Assembly (NCBI GenBank): GCA_001856825.1
Contig: ATMD01000001.1
Coordinates: forward strand, 486,831-550,830
DNA from: Thermoplasmatales archaeon I-plasma
GTDB lineage: Archaea > Thermoplasmatota > Thermoplasmata > Thermoplasmatales > GCA-001856825
Direction of reading: 5' to 3'
DNA: 64,000 nucleotides
The notes under the pieces were generated by a model that worked only from the letters and a program-made list of their open reading frames with translations, had not been told where the DNA came from and did no database searches. Positions 32,908 through 40,390 of this stretch are shown here, piece by piece (position 1 is the stretch's first letter; the number at the start of each line of letters is the position of its first letter). A program made the position numbers and the translations under genes.

Positions 32908-34285
32908 ACTCGGTCCCCTCCAATGGCTCCCCTTTAATGCCGTACTTCTTCCTTACCCTATAAAGCTCGAGAATTGTAGGTGCTATGCGGTATATGTTGG
33001 AATCAATTACTTTGCCAATTTTCTTGTTTTTTCTGTACATTATGTAGATTCCGTCATAGTCGTGAACTGCATCATCCGGCCCTGTATCATTCTCGAGAAG
33101 GTAATCTGTATCATACCCAAGCGTTCCAGCTGTTCTCCAGCTTAGATCATCCAAGTATACGAATAGGTCAGACCTGTCTCCGTTAACAACTGGATATACT
33201 TCCTCAGGTTCAAACACTTTAGTGTTCCACTGCTCCCCATGGGGACCCTTTATTGACTTAAGTTTTTCCTTTAGCGTTTCAAGTTCAGACCTTACATTTC
33301 CCTTTTCTATTAGTCCTTCTGGTTCCCTGCCCTTGATATTAAGGAAGACCCTTGCATAATATCCTCCCCATGCCCAGGCCTTTGTGTGAGCCCAATCGAC
33401 ATCAAGGTCTTCCAGGGATACTCCAGCTTTTTTTATGGGGGATTTCAGTTTGAGATATCCCTCCTTAATGAGCCATTGATTGATCGCAAATGCACCCTTC
33501 ATATGTTTTGCACCATGATCCGAAACAACGAGTACGACAGTGTCTTCGTCAAATTCATCCAACATTTTTCCAATATGTGTGTCTACCATCTTGAAGTAAG
33601 AGATGAACTTCCCTCTCATTTCCTTGTCATCCTCATATAAATGGCTCTCTTGATCTATGTATCTCCAGAATGCATGATGAATCCTGTCAATTCCTATCTC
33701 TACCATGAAGAAGAAATCCCATTCCTTTTCCTTCAGCATCTTCTCAGCCATCTTGAACCTGGTGTCTGTCATCTTGTAAATTTCGTCAATTATCTGCTTC
33801 TTTTCTGGCTTTCTAAACTTCACGTCAAACTGGTAGTCCGGGAAGTCCCTAAGTATTTCATTCTTTAAGCCTGGAGGATAAGTGAATTCCTTGTCTTTGC
33901 CTGGAGTCAAAAAGTCAGAGACCATCAATCCAGGTATCGGCTTAGGGGGATATGATGGAGGTACTGCTATAATTATGCTTTTCTTGTTCCTCTTGCCTAA
34001 TATATCCCAGACTGTATCAAATTTAATATCAGATGAAGTTGGTATTTTAATCCCGTTGTAAGAATTTGGGATTCTAGACCTAAATCCGTAGAGACCAAGC
34101 TCCCCTGGTGACCTACCGGTGGACATTACCATCCAGGCAGGAACAGTTATAGGTGGATCTGAGCTTCTAAGTTTTCCCGATATACCCTCTGACGTCATTC
34201 TAGATAAGACAGGAAGATCTCCCTTCAACTTGTTAAATATTAAGTCAGGTGCCGCACAGTCAAGACCTATCACAGCTACTCTCAT
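32897..34285 (-). CDS. Type I phosphodiesterase / nucleotide pyrophosphatase (alkaline phosphatase superfamily)
   Basis: A 462-residue intact relative of the broken gene at 16217. Metal ligands are visible in VIGLDCAAPD (Asp9), GIDRIHH (Asp and His) and VVSDHGAKH; the catalytic Ser/Thr lies in PPITVPAWM. The C terminus carries YRIAPTILELY. The family cleaves phosphodiester or pyrophosphate bonds in nucleotides and glycan precursors. The 11-base overlap with the APS kinase gene suggests a substrate such as a sulfonucleotide, but this is inference. Confidence 0.88.
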   Translation of the reverse strand: MRVAVIGLDCAAPDLIFNKLKGDLPVLSRMTSEGISGKLRSSDPPITVPAWMVMSTGRSPGELGLYGFRSRIPNSYNGIKIPTSSDIKFDTVWDILGKRNKKSIIIAVPPSYPPKPIPGLMVSDFLTPGKDKEFTYPPGLKNEILRDFPDYQFDVKFRKPEKKQIIDEIYKMTDTRFKMAEKMLKEKEWDFFFMVEIGIDRIHHAFWRYIDQESHLYEDDKEMRGKFISYFKMVDTHIGKMLDEFDEDTVVLVVSDHGAKHMKGAFAINQWLIKEGYLKLKSPIKKAGVSLEDLDVDWAHTKAWAWGGYYARVFLNIKGREPEGLIEKGNVRSELETLKEKLKSIKGPHGEQWNTKVFEPEEVYPVVNGDRSDLFVYLDDLSWRTAGTLGYDTDYLLENDTGPDDAVHDYDGIYIMYRKNKKIGKVIDSNIYRIAPTILELYRVRKKYGIKGEPLEGTEYVE

Positions 34286-34294
34286 AATTACCGC

Positions 34295-34513
34295 TTAATC
34301 CAGGTAGCCAAGAGACCTGAGCCTGTCCTTCACTTTCTTTTCATCTTCTGCATTGAAAGCCTCTTGTTCACTTCCATGTGTTAGTATCTCTCTTAGTACA
34401 AAGGTCACGTAATCGCTCACAGAGGTAAACCCTGTTCCTTTGATTTTCTCCTGGATCTTTTCAAAAAGCGGGGTAGGCAGTGATACTGTCGTATACTTCT
34501 TATCCGTTGCCAT
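34295..34513 (-). CDS. Ribbon-helix-helix (CopG-type) DNA-binding protein
   Basis: 72 residues from ATG 34513; a TATA-like TTATAAATATAAC at 34530-34542 supports this start over an upstream TTG. The strand TTVSLPTPLFEKIQEKI and helix TSVSDYVTFVLREIL give the RHH fold; the rest is charged. It is the first gene of the operon with the phosphodiesterase and APS kinase, 9 bases apart, and probably autoregulates it. ATTCTA-N7-TAGAAT at 34590-34608 is a candidate operator. Confidence 0.8.
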   Translation of the reverse strand: MATDKKYTTVSLPTPLFEKIQEKIKGTGFTSVSDYVTFVLREILTHGSEQEAFNAEDEKKVKDRLRSLGYLD

Positions 34514-34589
34514 AAGGAATGAGAGCAATGTTATATTTATAATTTATTTTAATTAGACCATTCATATATGCACAATTGAATTATTGAGT

Positions 34590-34608
34590 ATTCTAATTAT
34601 GCTAGAAT
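34590..34608. promoter_or_regulatory. Inverted repeat upstream of the RHH gene
   Basis: ATTCTA (34590-34595) and TAGAAT (34603-34608) are separated by 7 bases. The site lies about 80 bases before the RHH start and 180 before alba. Its symmetry suits a dimeric regulator; no further copy was noticed. Confidence 0.3.
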
Positions 34609-34790
34609 GTTATTTCATCCTAAATCTTATGCCTTCATTCTAATTTTGTTATTGATTCAAAATCAGTTTTCAATGATTTAAGGATGCCACCTAGTTATCG
34701 AGATAAGGGGATAGCTACAGGTTAATCTGTCCCAATATCAGTAAACAAGGAAAGAATTATATATGATTTGATACTTGGACAATTCTGGTG

Positions 34791-35078
34791 ATGAACGTGG
34801 CTGATAACAACACAATATTCATCGGGAAAAAGCCTACGGAAAACTACGTTTTTAGTACAATAATGCTCTTTACAAATGGAGCAAGCGAAGTATCAATAAA
34901 GGCCAGGGGCATGGCAATAAAAAGAGCGGTAGACGTTGCTGAAATCGTGAGGAACCGAATGGAATCGATGATGAAGACTCAGGTGAAGTACCAGGACATA
35001 AAGATTGCTACAGAAAAAGTACAGAGGGAAGATGGAGAGAGCAACGTTTCCTCGATAGAGATTGTCCTAAAGAAGTAG
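34791..35078 (+). CDS. albA: Alba chromatin protein
   Basis: 95 residues from ATG 34791; TTATATAT at 34757-34764 places the transcript start within a few bases of it. The Alba fold is clear: NTIFIGKKPTENYVFSTIML, the RNA/DNA-contact helix region ARGMAIKRAVDVAEIVRNR and SSIEIVLKK at the end. It coats and compacts DNA and also binds RNA; acetylation of the Lys pair in GKKP is known to tune binding in Sulfolobus. No histone gene is visible in the window. Confidence 0.93.
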   Translation: MNVADNNTIFIGKKPTENYVFSTIMLFTNGASEVSIKARGMAIKRAVDVAEIVRNRMESMMKTQVKYQDIKIATEKVQREDGESNVSSIEIVLKK

Positions 35079-35106
35079 GTGATTTTCCACCTACAATTAA
35101 TTTTTT
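35075..35106 (+). terminator. Hairpin plus T-run after alba
   Basis: GTAGGTG at 35075-35081 and CACCTAC at 35088-35094 form a perfect 7-bp stem with a 6-base loop, followed by T6 at 35101-35106. The stem overlaps the alba stop codon. This has the form of a bacterial intrinsic terminator, which is uncommon in archaea, where T-tracts alone suffice. Confidence 0.55.
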
Positions 35107-35121
35107 AATTTTAAAACTTAG

Positions 35122-36918
35122 ATGTTCCAAATTCTCCACAGGGATGGACTTGCAAGGATAGGAGAGCTGGAAATCAAAAACAAAAAAATTTTGACCCCTG
35201 TCCTGTTGCCGGTCCTTCATCCATTCAGGATAGACCCTTGGATCTCTGTTATTAAACAGCTGAAATTAAATGGAGTTATCACAAATTCGTACATCCTGAA
35301 GAAGGGGGGTTTCCAGGAAGGAAAGGATGTTCATGATCTTCTAGGTTTCAGGGGTATCGTAATGACAGATTCTGGAACCTTTCAGGAGCATATGTATGGA
35401 GAATTGAATGCAACTAACCTTGAGATGGTAAGGTATCAGGAGAGCATCAATTCAGATATCATAACCATAAGGGACATTTTTTCAGAGATGGATCACTCTG
35501 AAGACAAGATAAGGGAAGACATAAGAGAGAACTACAGGAGAGGTAAGGAAGCTTTATCAGAGACGGGAAAATATGTTGCCCTGCCCATACAAGGCGGAGT
35601 TTATCCCGACCTAAGAAAGGAAAGCGCAAGGATGATGGCCTCCCTTGAAAGTGAATATTTCCCGATTGGCGGGATCGTACCGTTCATGGAGAGATACATG
35701 TACTCCCTTGTCATTGAATCCGTCCTGAATTCAAAGAGCAACCTGAAGTCTTCTGCTGTTATTCATGCTTTTGGAGCTGGTCATCCCATGTTCTTTCCAC
35801 TCCTCTTCCTGGCTGGAGTTGACGTGATAGATTCTTCTGCCTACATCAAATATGCAAGAGACAGCAGGATTCTGACTGAAACTGGCACAGCGGACCTAAG
35901 TTCTTTTGCGGAAGAGCTGCCGCCCTCACCATATCTCGACAGGTACAATGCAAAGGAACTTCTGTCCATGTCACAGGATGAGAGGACTAACGTCCTAGGA
36001 ATGCACAATCTCTATGTTTCCGTTAAAGAATTAGAAAACATAAGACAGCAGATCAGGTCGGAAAACATGTGGAACTATGCTGAATACAGGGCCCATTCGC
36101 ATCCACTCCTCCTTGAGGCACTTAGAAAATTTGATGATTTTTATGAGTATATCGAGCGTTTTGAGCCTATGTCTAGGAGAAATCCAGTTTTCTATACTGG
36201 GGAAGAAACTCTTAAACGCCCAGATGTAAGGAGATTTATTTCCAAGGCAGTTGAGAATAAACGAGGAGTCAAGATTGACAAGAAACCTTACTCATATTAC
36301 TCTGATTCGCCTGATGTTCTAGTTCAAAGCCAGTTCGGAGCAGTATCCCTGTTCCTGGATGAAACATATCCAGTTGCACAATCACTCTTCCCTGGAGAAT
36401 ATTACGAAAGCTCAAAGGACATTACGAAGTTTGAGAAACCTGAATGGAAGGAGTTCCTGATCAACAAGGTTGACAGAATTTTTGAATATCAATTCGGAAG
36501 GAAACTCTACTCATTCCTTGACAGAGACAAAATATCCCTGCAGAGAAGCAAGAATACAGGAAAGATCAGGAACGTACTTTATGACGGAGAACAGATCCTT
36601 GCGCTCAGGGCGTCAGACGGGCTATTCAGTTTAACTTATAAAGGATCAGTCTTGATTCGTTCCAACTTTCCATACCCTCAACACAGGGTAGTAGTTGACA
36701 AGGAAGTCAGTGAGTTCATAAGGCAGGGAAAGAATGTTTTTGCAAAATTTGTAGAGGATGCAGATATAACAATCCGCCCACACGACGATTTAATAATTGT
36801 CGACAGGGATGATAACCTTCTGTCATATGGCAGGGCTATCCTGAACAGGGAGGAGATGATTGAATTCAAGAGGGGAATAGCAGTAAAGAATAGGCTGAAA
36901 TCTGATGATGCCAGTTAA
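35122..36918 (+). CDS. tgtA: Archaeosine tRNA-guanine transglycosylase, without zinc-binding cysteines
   Basis: A 598-residue enzyme that swaps G15 of archaeal tRNAs for preQ0. Catalytic Asp83 (MTDSGTFQ) and Asp237 (VIDSSAY) are in place, with VALPIQGG and GAGHPMFFPLLFLAGVDVID. C2 and C3 domains and a PUA domain (from about residue 525, RVVVDKEVSEFIRQGKNVFAKFV) complete the archaeal form. The normal CxCxxC zinc motif at about 267-275 reads PPSPYLDRY, and the whole protein has no cysteine. The tRNA-binding shape may rest on other contacts. It is followed by a GNAT gene. Confidence 0.92.
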   Translation: MFQILHRDGLARIGELEIKNKKILTPVLLPVLHPFRIDPWISVIKQLKLNGVITNSYILKKGGFQEGKDVHDLLGFRGIVMTDSGTFQEHMYGELNATNLEMVRYQESINSDIITIRDIFSEMDHSEDKIREDIRENYRRGKEALSETGKYVALPIQGGVYPDLRKESARMMASLESEYFPIGGIVPFMERYMYSLVIESVLNSKSNLKSSAVIHAFGAGHPMFFPLLFLAGVDVIDSSAYIKYARDSRILTETGTADLSSFAEELPPSPYLDRYNAKELLSMSQDERTNVLGMHNLYVSVKELENIRQQIRSENMWNYAEYRAHSHPLLLEALRKFDDFYEYIERFEPMSRRNPVFYTGEETLKRPDVRRFISKAVENKRGVKIDKKPYSYYSDSPDVLVQSQFGAVSLFLDETYPVAQSLFPGEYYESSKDITKFEKPEWKEFLINKVDRIFEYQFGRKLYSFLDRDKISLQRSKNTGKIRNVLYDGEQILALRASDGLFSLTYKGSVLIRSNFPYPQHRVVVDKEVSEFIRQGKNVFAKFVEDADITIRPHDDLIIVDRDDNLLSYGRAILNREEMIEFKRGIAVKNRLKSDDAS

Positions 36919-36948
36919 GAATTTATGGACGGTTGCATTTTCAATAAA

Positions 36949-37710
36949 ATGGAAATAAGGCGGGCAGAGTCTGTTGAGGAGTACAAGGTCGTGGAAAGCA
37001 TTCAAAGGGATATTTGGGGCATGGTTGAAGAACCGCCCGTTCCACTGCCCATTCTGGTTGCAATAAATTCTAACGGAGGCCTCGTCGAAATATCAAAGGA
37101 CGGGAATAAGATAGTAGGCTTCAGCTTGGCCTTTCCCGGAACAAACGGAAAATACAGATATCTCTATTCCCACATGGCTGGTGTGCTGCAAGAGTACAGG
37201 AACAAGAACGTGGGTTATAACATAAAGATGCACCAGTTTGAGCAGGCTAGGAAAATGGGGTATACGGAAGTAAGGTGGACATTCGATCCGATGAAGGCGA
37301 GGAACACATTCTTCAACGTGAGCAAGCTTGGTGCATACGCATACGATTACAAGATAAATTATTACGGAATCATGGGTTCCAAGGAGAACCAGGGAGTGGA
37401 ATCTGACAGAATCGAAGCCCACAAGTTCCTCGACAGGGAGAAAATTTCGGCCTCAAATTTTGAGATAGTCGCCCGAATAACTGATTTCCCTAGACCATGG
37501 CAGGACTTCAGGATCCGTGGAGAATCTTTAGCCGTAGAGGTACCTAATGACCTGGGAAGCAATGACATAGAACTTGCCAGGAGCTGGAGGATTACACTCA
37601 GAAGAGCTATAACGCTCCTTGAGGAAAATGAATTCGTGATGAACGATGTCGTCAAGGAAGATAGGTCAGTGTTGATGATATTTACACTTCGGAAGAAACT
37701 GGGGATTTAA
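36949..37710 (+). CDS. GNAT-superfamily acetyltransferase (COG3375-like)
   Basis: About 253 residues from ATG 36949 (MEIRRAESVEEY); an ATG at 36925 gives an 8-residue extension. The acetyl-CoA site is degenerate: MAGVLQEYRNKNVGYNIKMHQFEQA replaces the usual QxxGxG/A loop. EVRWTFDPMKARNTFFNVSKLGA is characteristic of this archaeal and bacterial group of predicted acetyltransferases. The substrate is unknown. It converges with rps17e, the two stop codons being adjacent with no space between. Confidence 0.75.
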   Translation: MEIRRAESVEEYKVVESIQRDIWGMVEEPPVPLPILVAINSNGGLVEISKDGNKIVGFSLAFPGTNGKYRYLYSHMAGVLQEYRNKNVGYNIKMHQFEQARKMGYTEVRWTFDPMKARNTFFNVSKLGAYAYDYKINYYGIMGSKENQGVESDRIEAHKFLDREKISASNFEIVARITDFPRPWQDFRIRGESLAVEVPNDLGSNDIELARSWRITLRRAITLLEENEFVMNDVVKEDRSVLMIFTLRKKLGI

Positions 37711-37944
37711 TTAAATCGAGAAATCTTCTACTTCAGTCTCCTTCCTCTTTCTGGGTATCTTCTTTGTCTTCCAGTAGGTAGTAACGTAGCCTGCCACGAG
37801 ATTCCTAAGCTTTTTCGATGCGTCAGGTATTACTTTGTCCACTATCTCCTTATTGCGTTCAAAGTCTTTCCCCAAGTGCTGCTCATATTCGTCGTATATC
37901 TGTCTCGCAACTGTTTTTACAAGTGTTGGCCTAATGGCTCCCAT
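37711..37944 (-). CDS. rps17e: Ribosomal protein S17e
   Basis: 77 residues from ATG 37944 (MGAIRPTLVKTVARQIYDEY), the usual start of the family; a GTG at 37962 is also in frame. The signature DFERNKEIVDKVIPDASKKLRNLVAGYVT is complete. It belongs to the small subunit of archaeal and eukaryotic ribosomes. It lies 34 bases after priS on the same strand, last in the operon. Confidence 0.93.
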   Translation of the reverse strand: MGAIRPTLVKTVARQIYDEYEQHLGKDFERNKEIVDKVIPDASKKLRNLVAGYVTTYWKTKKIPRKRKETEVEDFSI

Positions 37945-37978
37945 TGCTCTCGATATATTCACAAACTAATTAAATATT

Positions 37979-39031
37979 TCATTTGGCAGGTCCAACGAAT
38001 TCCGCAGACCCCTTCAGTACTGCGAATAGTGAAGAATAAGCAGGGAGTACGTACTTCCCCTCCTGTAGTTCTCTCTTCTCGCCATCAAACTCGATGGAGA
38101 TCTTCTTGGTTACAGCAATTTCGTAATCATCATGAAAAGTTTGTGGTATCGCATCATTCAAAGGGTTGAATTCGTCCAGCTTCTCGAATTGCAGCACCTT
38201 GACTTGCAGGCCTGATTTTCCGTGGAGGCTCCCCGGTGTTCTTATCAGTCTGTGGATATCTATAGTAACTGGCTCGTCTATTCTGGAGGAGTATTTCCTT
38301 ACTGCTATCTGCCTTGCATTCCTCTCGACATAGTCGCTCTTCTTGATTTCCCTCTTCCCAAGGTTGCCTGTCATCTCCCCAGTTGCCTCCTCAATTTTCT
38401 GCCGCCATTTCCTATCCTGAGAATCTAGGATCTGCACCAGGTTTTCCTTCACCTTGTTTATCCTCTCCTCCCATCTCGTTTTCACTATAGGCCTATAACC
38501 AGAGGAAATGCACCTTCCTGAGATATAATCAACAATCTCCCTCCTCTCCTGCGATTCAAGTCCTTCAAATATGGAATATACGTGGACGTGGTAGCCCCTG
38601 CTTCCAGAGAAAACAACCTCCAGGTTTTTCCTGTCAATGCTCAAGTCGTCTGTAAGCAGCGTCAGGAGCTTATTCAACTCACTCTTGACTGCTTCTAGCA
38701 TCTCGGAGTAACTCATAGTCTCCGCCCCTTCAATGTGATCTCCGTCTATGTCGAATATCAGGTCTGCCCCTGTCCATTTCTTGTTGTCCATTGATGCCTC
38801 TGGATTCTGATAATAAGCACTCGAATAATAGAAGTGCAATGGGGTGTTATTTCTCACGTATTCAACGAGTGAAGCCATGTCAGGGAACGATGTATGCCTT
38901 ACCATACCCTGCTTGCCAAAAGCCGTGAAGGCAAGTTCCCTGTTGCTTATTCTCTTTATGCCAAATGAATCAACTGTGGAATAGTATTTCTTGAAAAGGT
39001 CCTGGACGAGCTTTCCAGACAGTTCATTCAT
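37979..39031 (-). CDS. priS: DNA primase small (catalytic) subunit
   Basis: 350 residues from ATG 39031 (MNELSGKLVQDLFKKYY). The catalytic pair is in LIFDIDGDH and the phosphate-binding FSGSRGYHVHVYS follows, with a third acidic site in TIDIHRLIRTPGSLHGKSG. It makes RNA primers for replication with PriL, which is not in the window. Its start overlaps the end of the membrane-protein gene by 8 bases, so the two are translationally coupled. Confidence 0.93.
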   Translation of the reverse strand: MNELSGKLVQDLFKKYYSTVDSFGIKRISNRELAFTAFGKQGMVRHTSFPDMASLVEYVRNNTPLHFYYSSAYYQNPEASMDNKKWTGADLIFDIDGDHIEGAETMSYSEMLEAVKSELNKLLTLLTDDLSIDRKNLEVVFSGSRGYHVHVYSIFEGLESQERREIVDYISGRCISSGYRPIVKTRWEERINKVKENLVQILDSQDRKWRQKIEEATGEMTGNLGKREIKKSDYVERNARQIAVRKYSSRIDEPVTIDIHRLIRTPGSLHGKSGLQVKVLQFEKLDEFNPLNDAIPQTFHDDYEIAVTKKISIEFDGEKRELQEGKYVLPAYSSLFAVLKGSAEFVGPAK

Positions 39032-39575
39032 CTTTCTTCCTGTTGAAGATGAAATATAGGGCGACAATGGATACTACTACCCCTCCCGCAAATATCCAGC
39101 CATAGAGGGACCTAACGCTCGGGTTATTAAAACTGGTAGGTGTAGAATTTGAGAAACCCGGGAGAGCACCTGCGTTGAGCTTCTCCTGATTCGTGTAGCC
39201 CGAGTTTGTAGCATCTAGGGGGGCAATCTTTTCGAATGCAATGGTCACGTTCTTTTCAGTCAGGTTACCAGTTGCCTCCATTGCAGCTATGAATTCTGCG
39301 CCGTAAGGGTTGAGGCCGGTCATTCCATAATCGAATAGTATGTAGTTTCTCAGAGGGCTATCCCTCCAGTTGTACGTAGAGAAGTTCTTGCTAAATATCA
39401 CCGGATATACAGTGCTGTTCCAGGTGCTTGCTATTATAGTTACCGTGTAACCTTTAAAGGTATGGTAAGTCACTGTTGGATAATTGGCACTGGACTGCGC
39501 ATAGCTCTGGCCGTTAACTACTATTACTGCAGCTAGGAGAATGATGACAATTACTGCGAATAACCTTCTGTTCAC
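39024..39575 (-). CDS. Membrane-anchored extracellular protein of unknown function
   Basis: 183 residues from GTG 39575. A longer in-frame start at 39680 would run into purQ and is rejected; the GTG gives a good signal anchor, NRRLFAVIVIILLAAVIVV. Residues 25-150 are rich in Asn, Thr and Ser with several N-glycosylation sequons (NST, NLT, NVT), as expected outside the cell. A second helix (GWIFAGGVVVSIVALYFIF) and basic KKDE end follow. I do not recognise the family. It sits between purQ and priS. Confidence 0.7.
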   Translation of the reverse strand: MNRRLFAVIVIILLAAVIVVNGQSYAQSSANYPTVTYHTFKGYTVTIIASTWNSTVYPVIFSKNFSTYNWRDSPLRNYILFDYGMTGLNPYGAEFIAAMEATGNLTEKNVTIAFEKIAPLDATNSGYTNQEKLNAGALPGFSNSTPTSFNNPSVRSLYGWIFAGGVVVSIVALYFIFNRKKDE

Positions 39576-39598
39576 TGGAAAGGGTATGGCTAGCTCAA

Positions 39599-40390
39599 TT
39601 AAAATTTTTCTCTTACGAAACTCACTGCGCTTGAAAAAAAGCGACTTCCCATTCCTTCCCTCTTCTCCGTTCTCGTCCAATCCGATTCTGTGACGTAGTA
39701 GAAAACTCTTTCCGGATGTGGCATAATTCCAAGGACGTTCCCCTCCTTATTGCAGAGCCCCGCAATGTTTTGCTCTGAGCCGTTTGGATTCCAGGGATAT
39801 CCTTGGAGTCTACCCATCTCGTCAGAGTAGGAAATAACATTCATCCCGTTACTTATTATTCCTTTGAGTATGTCTGAGTCCCTTGTCACAAATCTTCCCT
39901 CAGAATGCGCTATTGGCAATTTCACTACTTCCCCATCGCTGAAATCCCTCAGGAACAGGCAATTGCCCTTATTGATTTTTAAATAGACAGTTCGAGCCTC
40001 AAACCTGTTAGAAATATTCGGCGCAAGTGCTGCCTCTATGCCGTATTCTCCTCCCACGTTTGGTATCAGGCCCAGTTCAACCAGCACTTGGAAGCCATTG
40101 CAAGAACCCATGACAGGTTTTCCGATTTCAACCAGCTTCTCCAGGTCCTTGAGCAAGGTTGACCTCAGTCTAGCTGCCATTATTGCACCAGCCCTCACGT
40201 AGTCGCCCCCAGAAAAGCCCCCCGGAAAAAACAGGATATCGTAGTCTTCTAACCTCTTGCTCTTGTTCTCAAGCTTCTTAAGGTGAACGATCTCTGGTGA
40301 TGTGCCTGAATGCTTGAATGACAGGTATGCCTCTACCTCGTTGTTCGTTCCCTCCATTGTAAGCACCGCTACCTTGATTTGCCTGTTCAT
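39599..40390 (-). CDS. purQ: Phosphoribosylformylglycinamidine synthase, glutaminase subunit
   Basis: 263 residues from ATG 40390, which overlaps the purL stop as ATGA. The class I glutaminase has its nucleophile Cys in VMGSCNGFQVLVELGLIP and the His-Glu pair in MPHPER. FFPGGFSGGDYVRAG is the oxyanion region. It supplies ammonia to PurL in the fourth step of purine synthesis. With PurS and PurL it forms the three-part enzyme found in archaea. Confidence 0.95.
   Translation of the reverse strand: MNRQIKVAVLTMEGTNNEVEAYLSFKHSGTSPEIVHLKKLENKSKRLEDYDILFFPGGFSGGDYVRAGAIMAARLRSTLLKDLEKLVEIGKPVMGSCNGFQVLVELGLIPNVGGEYGIEAALAPNISNRFEARTVYLKINKGNCLFLRDFSDGEVVKLPIAHSEGRFVTRDSDILKGIISNGMNVISYSDEMGRLQGYPWNPNGSEQNIAGLCNKEGNVLGIMPHPERVFYYVTESDWTRTEKREGMGSRFFSSAVSFVREKF

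Noticed and set aside
39576-39680. N-terminal extension of the membrane protein before GTG 39575
   Set aside because: It overlaps purQ by 82 bases and puts a highly charged stretch before the signal anchor.
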